Shown in pieces: positions 59,802 through 64,000 of a stretch of 64,000 nt of DNA. Location: contig JAIXYQ010000015.1 of the NCBI GenBank assembly GCA_027490145.1, positions 310,001-374,000 of the forward strand, written 5' to 3'. Below the pieces are notes generated by a model, which did no database searches, was not told where the DNA came from, and saw nothing but the letters and a program-made list of their open reading frames with translations. The stretch comes from Planctomycetaceae bacterium (lineage in GTDB: Bacteria; Planctomycetota; Phycisphaerae; Phycisphaerales; SM1A02). A program made the position numbers and the translations under genes. The stretch's first letter is position 1. Each line of letters opens with the position of its first letter.

Positions 59802-60550
59802 CGTCGGGTCTCCGTATCGGCGGTCGTCAGGGTTCGGAACACATGGTCAAGCCGGTTGCGCGCCACGGTGGCCGGCGCCTTGGCGTCGAGGGCCTGCGGC
59901 GTGCCGTCGAACACGATGCCGCCGCGGTTGATGATGACGGCGCGGGTGCAGACGGCCTCGACTTCCTCGAGGATGTGGGTGCTCAGCACGATGGCCTTGT
60001 CCTTGGCCATGGTGCGGATGAGCTCCCGCACCTGGTGCTTCTGATTCGGGTCGAGGCCGTCGGTCGGCTCGTCCATGATCAGGACCGGCGGGTCGTGCAG
60101 GATCGCCTGGGCCAGACCCACTCGGCGCTTGAAGCCCTTCGAGAGCGTTTCGATGGGCTGGTGGAAGACGCCCTGCAGGTTCGTGCGCTCGACGGCCGCA
60201 TCGACCCGTCGGGCACGCTCGGCCCCGCCGAAACCACGCACGGCACCGATGAACCCAAGGAACTCCGCCACGGTCATGTCGGGGTAGCACGGTGCACCTT
60301 CGGGCAGGTAGCCCATGTGCCCCTTGGCCGTGAGCGGATCAACGAGCATGTCTGTACCGCAGATCCGCACGCTGCCTGCGCTCGGTGCCAGGAAGCCCGT
60401 GATCATCCGCATGGTCGTGCTCTTGCCCGCGCCGTTGGGCCCGAGGAACCCGAGCACCTCACCGTGCTTGACGACGAGGTCGATGCCCTGCACCGCGTCG
60501 AATGAACCGAATCGCTTGCGCAAACCGTGTGCTGCGATGGCCGCTTCCAT
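59798..60550 (-). CDS. GldA-like ABC ATP-binding protein
   Basis: The 250-residue ATPase has Walker A (GPNGAGKSTTMRM), Q-loop (YLPEGAPCYPDMTV), signature (LSKGFKRRVGLAQAIL), Walker B (VLIMDEPTDGLDP) and H-loop (LSTHILEE). It is the first gene of the GldA-GldF-GldG-DUF4340 operon. GAGGTGA lies 9-15 bases before the ATG at 60550, which supports this start against a long in-frame extension. Confidence 0.93.
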   Translation of the reverse strand: MEAAIAAHGLRKRFGSFDAVQGIDLVVKHGEVLGFLGPNGAGKSTTMRMITGFLAPSAGSVRICGTDMLVDPLTAKGHMGYLPEGAPCYPDMTVAEFLGFIGAVRGFGGAERARRVDAAVERTNLQGVFHQPIETLSKGFKRRVGLAQAILHDPPVLIMDEPTDGLDPNQKHQVRELIRTMAKDKAIVLSTHILEEVEAVCTRAVIINRGGIVFDGTPQALDAKAPATVARNRLDHVFRTLTTADTETRR

Positions 60551-60613
60551 GGTTGATGTCACCTCTGGTTGATGCAGAACCCCGAAGGCCGCTCCTGGGC
60601 CACGAGAGTGCGG

Positions 60614-60643
60614 AGGGTAGGGGAGCGCATGAACGCTCGACAA
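60614..60643 (-). promoter_or_regulatory. Possible promoter of the gld operon
   Basis: On the minus strand TTGTCG (60638-60643) and TACCCT (60614-60619) are separated by 18 bases, about 64 bases before the GldA-like start. Both boxes are imperfect. Confidence 0.35.
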
Positions 60644-60782
60644 CGGCCTCGGGTTCGCCAGCATCGAATTGGGACTGGTCTTCTCAACTCCTTGACGATC
60701 GTGCAACACTCTGCGGTGAATGGACTTGCAATCACCCATAACGGCGGTTCCGACTTTCCCATCAAAAAACTGATGGCCTCGC

Positions 60783-60810
60783 TTGCTCGCTTTCCGGGTC
60801 GGGCTATGGT
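60783..60810 (+). promoter_or_regulatory. Possible promoter of the leader/PEP-CTERM gene
   Basis: TTGCTC (60783-60788) and TATGGT (60805-60810) are separated by 16 bases. Both match the sigma-70 consensus in four positions. Transcription would begin near 60818. Confidence 0.35.
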
Positions 60811-61087
60811 CTTCCTGCATCCCCCACGGATGCGGTTGGGCTGGGAAAAGGGACCACCCGACATCGCGGTACGAGGAAGGAAAGCCCGTGCTGCACCCCC
60901 GCGCGCTCGTCGCGCAGGACCTGGGCCTGGAAGCCCCAGGAGTCGGACAAATCGTTCGCTTGGTTTGGCGTGGCGCCAACCCAAGCAACCCTCGATCTAT
61001 GTGTTCGAGGGAGAAGGTTGATCCATGCCCATTTGGGGCAGGCATGGTGTCCATCCCCCCGCCCCGGAGTCCTGAGAGGAGAAATCC

Positions 61088-61747
61088 ATGACCCGTTTCG
61101 TTCTCGCTACCGTTGCTGCTTCGACCCTCGCCTCGGCCGCTTCCGCCAGCTTCACCGGCTACTCGGTTGAGCGCGGTACCACCGCTGGCGGCAACACCCG
61201 CTACTCCGTCTACGCAAACTTCAGCGCCAGCAACCTGGTGTTCCTGAACGCCTTCAGCTTCGTCAACGTGTCGGGCACCATGAACGCCCGTCACCAGGAC
61301 ACTTTCGTTGCTGACGGTGAAGTCGGCACGTGGCAGGCTGGCCCGTCGGTCTCGTCCACTGATCGCGGCGAAGACAGTTGGGTCACCGCGAGCGGCCTCG
61401 CCACCAGCTCGGGCTGGGGCACCGCCCTGGACCCCGGCTTCGCCAGCGGCGGCACCGTCGGTGACATCAACAACGGCGCTGGCTGGTACGACGCGACCCC
61501 CGGCACCGCCAACGCGATCCTCGCCGGCGGCACCCAGGGCGGCTACCGCATGCTCCTGATGCAGGTCGTCCGTACCGGTAACGATGCGGGTCAGGCTTCG
61601 AGCCACTCGATGCAGCTCTCGTGGAAGGTTGCCGGCACCACCACCGCGATCTTCGGCAACGGCTCATTCGACCTGGGCGTTATCCCGGCCCCGGGCGCGA
61701 TGGCGCTCCTCGGCCTCGCTGGCCTCGCCGGCCGCCGTAGCCGCTGA
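61088..61747 (+). CDS. Secreted protein with PEP-CTERM-like sorting tail
   Basis: The 219-residue protein has a signal peptide (LATVAASTLASAASA) and ends in IPAPGAMALLGLAGLAGRRSR, the planctomycete PEP-CTERM-type tail. The mature part is rich in Ser, Thr, Gly and Ala and likely beta-sheet (GYSVERGTTAGGNTRYSVYA, SMQLSWKVAGTTTA). It has no known domain. A strong ribosome site and a good terminator suggest high expression. Codon use looks more selective (many C-ending codons) than in neighbours, as in abundant proteins; that is an impression, not a calculation. Confidence 0.8.
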   Translation: MTRFVLATVAASTLASAASASFTGYSVERGTTAGGNTRYSVYANFSASNLVFLNAFSFVNVSGTMNARHQDTFVADGEVGTWQAGPSVSSTDRGEDSWVTASGLATSSGWGTALDPGFASGGTVGDINNGAGWYDATPGTANAILAGGTQGGYRMLLMQVVRTGNDAGQASSHSMQLSWKVAGTTTAIFGNGSFDLGVIPAPGAMALLGLAGLAGRRSR

Positions 61748-61778
61748 ACCGTCCTCAGGACTGATCAGCTCAATGATC

Positions 61779-61811
61779 ATCGCCGGCGCGGAGTCTCTCC
61801 GCGCCGGCGAT
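61779..61811 (+). terminator. Intrinsic terminator of the PEP-CTERM-like gene
   Basis: A 15-base arm (61779-61793) pairs perfectly with 61797-61811 around a TCT loop, followed by TGCTTTTGG. It lies 32 bases after the stop codon and is the clearest terminator in the window. It also faces the end of the convergent OLD-family gene. Confidence 0.8.
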
Positions 61812-61829
61812 TGCTTTTGGCGTCTCTCA

Positions 61830-63410
61830 TCACCGTACGGACTGGCGCGCAAGCCCGATGGCACTCGCCACCACGTCTCCAAGTTCCTTCGGTACCAGAC
61901 GGTCCGGGTCGGCAGCCATGACATCCAGCAGTCGCCGTGCCAGCCCCGGCTTGGTGTGGCGCCTGATCGCGTCGTCGATGGCGCGCCCCGGCGATCGACC
62001 GGCTCCCGCTTCGGCGCCGTAGGCCGATTCAAGGATCGCACCGTCCAGACCGTGGTCCCAGAAGTACCGCTCGATCGAGTTGGCGGGCAGCACCGTGAGT
62101 CGGCACGGGGCAACGGCGTCGTGCCGACGGACCACGTCTGCGTATCCACGCCCGGCGGCATCGCCATCCACCAGCGCATGAACAGGCATGGCGAGCGACC
62201 CGGCAAGCCGCAGCACCGACTCGAGCCCGGCCTGGGCGAACTCCACCACGCGAACCCCCTCGGCGTCCAGGTCGTGACCAAGCAGTGATGCCGCTCCGGG
62301 AAGGCTCCAGAACTCGGTTTCCCCCTCGACGAGGATCCAGGCACGGGCGAAGAAGGCACCTCCCCGCAGGGTCCGGATGTGATAGGAGAGGCGCCGCACA
62401 TCGCTTTCCGACAGGTCCTTGGATTTCACGCCGTACGCGACGGTGCGATCGGGCTTGCGGACCAAGCGTCGGATGGCACGCAAGTCGATGGCTCCGAGGA
62501 AATCGGGGGAATTCGTGGTGACCAACCGTTGGGCGGGAAGTTGCTCGACCAGACTCCAGAGATTCGAGAGCAGGGTGGGGTGAAGGTGTGTTTCGGGATC
62601 CTCGACCAAGAGGATCGGCCGCACGCCTTCGCCCACGCCGCGCCGATCCGCCTTGAGCAGTGCGTGGGCGGCAATCAACATGGCGCAGACGCGGTCCGCG
62701 TTCGCCGGTTGGCGCTCTGCGTGGCGCCAAGCGCTCGGCAGCGCCCGGAGTTCGGCCGCCAGGTCCAGGCTCGCGGCATCGCGCAGTCGTCGGTGGGAGA
62801 GTTCCTCCGTCGCAGATTCAGCGCTGTGCAGCAGGGCCTGCCGAGAGGGCGGGCCCTCGCGGTCCGGCGCCATCCATGCATTCATCGCCGAGGTCCAGGC
62901 AGCGTCCCGGACGGTGCTCTCGTCGTTGGCCTTGATGCCGTCCCACAGCGACAGCCGGATCACAGGAATCTGTTGTCGGAGTGCCTCGTGGGCCGCCTGT
63001 GCTGCGGTTCGATCCATGGGCAACGAGTTGCCGGCTGCGTCCAGGATCGAGGGTTCGGTCGTGCCATCGTCATGCATCAGCCTGAGCCGAACGACGCGGT
63101 GCCCGAACATCACGCAGGGGAGCGAGGCGAGCGGAGCACAGCAGTCGAACTCTCCAGGCCGTGACTCCCCGATGTCGAGTGAAACCTCGATCGGCCCCTG
63201 GGTACCGGTGGTGGGGTCGGCGGCCGTCAGTCCTTGGTCGCCGGAGCCCAAGACCGCTTCGAGGGCCCGCACCAGGCTGGTTCGGCCCCACTGGTTCTCG
63301 CCGATGAGCACGGTGGTATCGCGACGAAGCCGAAGATGCAGCCCTCGCAGGCCCCGGTAGTTTCGAACGCTGATATGACGGAGGTGCACAGGTGGACTCG
63401 TGTAGTCCAA
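61830..63410 (-). CDS. OLD-family ATPase/nuclease
   Basis: The protein of about 526 residues has an N-terminal AAA/ABC-type ATPase and a C-terminal TOPRIM nuclease domain, the OLD (overcoming lysogenisation defect) layout. The start LRHISVRNYRGLRGLHLRL is typical. Walker A reads GENQWGRTS, with Arg where Lys is almost always found. Walker B is ILLVEDPETHLHP, and TTNSPDFL follows. The TOPRIM part shows WILVEGETEFWSL and ALVDGDAAGRG. Start is uncertain: TTG at 63410 with AAGG 8 bases upstream is used; GTG at 63389 or ATG at 63527 are alternatives. OLD proteins act in phage defence or repair. No helicase partner is adjacent. Confidence 0.78.
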   Translation of the reverse strand: MDYTSPPVHLRHISVRNYRGLRGLHLRLRRDTTVLIGENQWGRTSLVRALEAVLGSGDQGLTAADPTTGTQGPIEVSLDIGESRPGEFDCCAPLASLPCVMFGHRVVRLRLMHDDGTTEPSILDAAGNSLPMDRTAAQAAHEALRQQIPVIRLSLWDGIKANDESTVRDAAWTSAMNAWMAPDREGPPSRQALLHSAESATEELSHRRLRDAASLDLAAELRALPSAWRHAERQPANADRVCAMLIAAHALLKADRRGVGEGVRPILLVEDPETHLHPTLLSNLWSLVEQLPAQRLVTTNSPDFLGAIDLRAIRRLVRKPDRTVAYGVKSKDLSESDVRRLSYHIRTLRGGAFFARAWILVEGETEFWSLPGAASLLGHDLDAEGVRVVEFAQAGLESVLRLAGSLAMPVHALVDGDAAGRGYADVVRRHDAVAPCRLTVLPANSIERYFWDHGLDGAILESAYGAEAGAGRSPGRAIDDAIRRHTKPGLARRLLDVMAADPDRLVPKELGDVVASAIGLARQSVR

Positions 63411-63613
63411 TAATACTGCCTTGAGGCGCTTTGGGGGACCTCGTTGCGTCACCTGATCAGGGTTGAATGAAAACAGGGAGCATTTCGGGCTTTGCTTGCT
63501 TGCCTTGCAGGAGAACCGTGGCACCATGGTGTGTCGCTTGCTTTGTCGCAGGCGCTCGGCGGGCGTGTGCTCAGCCGACCATCTCGAGGGAACAGGGGTC
63601 TGGAGTATGACCC

Positions 63614-64000
63614 GTGCGATACCTCGCTTTGAGCATCTCAGTGGCAGCCCTCACCGCGTCAGCGCACGCGAAGTTCATCACCACGAATGACAAGAGCGTG
63701 TTTGAGTTGCTCAGCCAGCAGGGGGGTTACGCGCTCGCGGGTGAGAACTTCAGCGCGTACAGCGGTTTCTACCCTTCGCTCGCTGGCGGCTCGGGTTCGA
63801 CTGCCTGGCAGGCCACGGCGCTCGGCGGCGTTTACGTTGGTCCGTCCGGCCAACTCAGCACCAACAATGCTGACGCTGCGCTCACCCTGAGCTTCAGCTC
63901 TGGTGACGTGTACGCGATCGGCGGCAACTTCTTCCTCACCGACATCAACTTCGGGTTCCTGCCCGGACTGGTGCAGGTCGAGTTGGCTGACGGCAGCTCG
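63614..64000 (+). CDS. Secreted protein, 3' end cut by window edge
   Basis: The frame from GTG at 63614 runs to the end of the window (129 codons) without a stop. GGAG at 63602-63605 is 8 bases upstream. The first 19 residues are a clean signal peptide (MRYLALSISVAALTASAHA), followed by KFITTNDKSVFELLSQQGG and a Gly/Ser/Tyr-rich beta-like part with LSTNNADAALTLSFSSGD and GGNFFLTDINFGF. The style matches PEP-CTERM-type exported proteins; the tail lies beyond the window. An ATG at 63607 in another frame gives only a short unrelated peptide. Confidence 0.75.
   Translation, partial: MRYLALSISVAALTASAHAKFITTNDKSVFELLSQQGGYALAGENFSAYSGFYPSLAGGSGSTAWQATALGGVYVGPSGQLSTNNADAALTLSFSSGDVYAIGGNFFLTDINFGFLPGLVQVELADGSS

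Larger units (their letters stand above)
60551..61087 (+). other. Hairpin-rich leader before a PEP-CTERM-like gene
   Basis: This 537-base gap has no convincing gene. Its right part holds a chain of four short inverted repeats and a fifth larger one: GCGCG at 60901/60911; CCTGGG at 60920/60935; TTGGCG at 60965/60974; CCCTCGA at 60989/61005; CCATGCC at 61023/61041. If transcribed from the candidate promoter at 60783 it would form a leader of about 270 nt before the ATG at 61088. GAGAGGAG at 61073-61080 is a strong ribosome site. The fold suggests a structured leader or small RNA, but no known riboswitch class is recognised. Confidence 0.4.

Noticed and set aside
57678..60044. A 788-codon open frame on the plus strand
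   Set aside because: It is antisense to the GldG-like, GldF-like and GldA-like genes. Composition is Arg/His-biased and no fold or start signal is seen.
1..64000. CRISPR arrays, rRNA genes, complete insertion sequences and a replication origin
   Set aside because: I looked for regular repeat-spacer patterns, transposase motifs with inverted ends and DnaA-box clusters and saw none.

Overview
The window looks like a chromosomal segment of a high-GC planctomycete, most likely of class Phycisphaerae. Three secreted proteins end in paired EF-hand (dockerin-like) repeats of the form D.N.DG..N..DL...L..WG. Two others end in the PAPGA.ALLGLAGL..RR tail, a PEP-CTERM-like sorting signal of this group. 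Other class-typical genes are a DksA-like protein with a degenerate zinc finger and a planctomycete-type tyrosine recombinase. The assignment is inference from protein style, not from a marker gene.

Positions 1-3580 are the right end of an integrated element. It holds two unrelated tyrosine recombinases, a small membrane protein and an excisionase-integrase operon behind a near-consensus promoter. The integrase 3' end runs through the 3' part of a tRNA-Val gene, the probable attachment site. This stretch has visibly lower GC than the rest.

Positions 3825-17516 are one long co-directional polysaccharide cluster with many 4-bp start/stop overlaps. It encodes an O-antigen ligase/polymerase-like membrane protein, asparagine synthase, a Wzx-type flippase, two related GT4 glycosyltransferases flanking an acetyltransferase, the CapE-CapF-CapG set for UDP-N-acetyl-L-fucosamine, and one 807-residue protein made of two fused GT4 enzymes. 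No initiating sugar-phosphate transferase or chain-length regulator is visible, so those steps must be encoded elsewhere. More envelope-sugar genes follow further on: a UDP-sugar 6-dehydrogenase, GalE, a GT2 glycosyltransferase and a WcaF-like acetyltransferase.

Positions 17585-40801 are mixed housekeeping and envelope genes: OsmC, a beta-barrel candidate, SulP, a deoxyhypusine-synthase-like enzyme, TatA, MltA, an ABC-2 exporter, ProC, AccA, DksA-like, LspA, a secreted transglutaminase-like protein, a SYLF lipoprotein, a SMUG-type uracil-DNA glycosylase, and an aminotransferase/flavoprotein pair.

Positions 40936-64000 are rich in secreted proteins (a PEP-CTERM-like protein, a double C-type-lectin protein, a matrixin-like protease). 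These alternate with tRNA-Pro, tRNA-Ser, TruB, an ECF sigma factor with a membrane partner, a DevBCA-type exporter, FumC, a thioesterase/methyltransferase pair, a GldA-GldF-GldG-DUF4340 operon, another PEP-CTERM-like gene behind a hairpin-rich leader, an OLD-family ATPase/nuclease with Arg in place of the Walker A Lys, and the 5' end of one more secreted protein cut by the window edge. No CRISPR array, rRNA or replication origin was seen.
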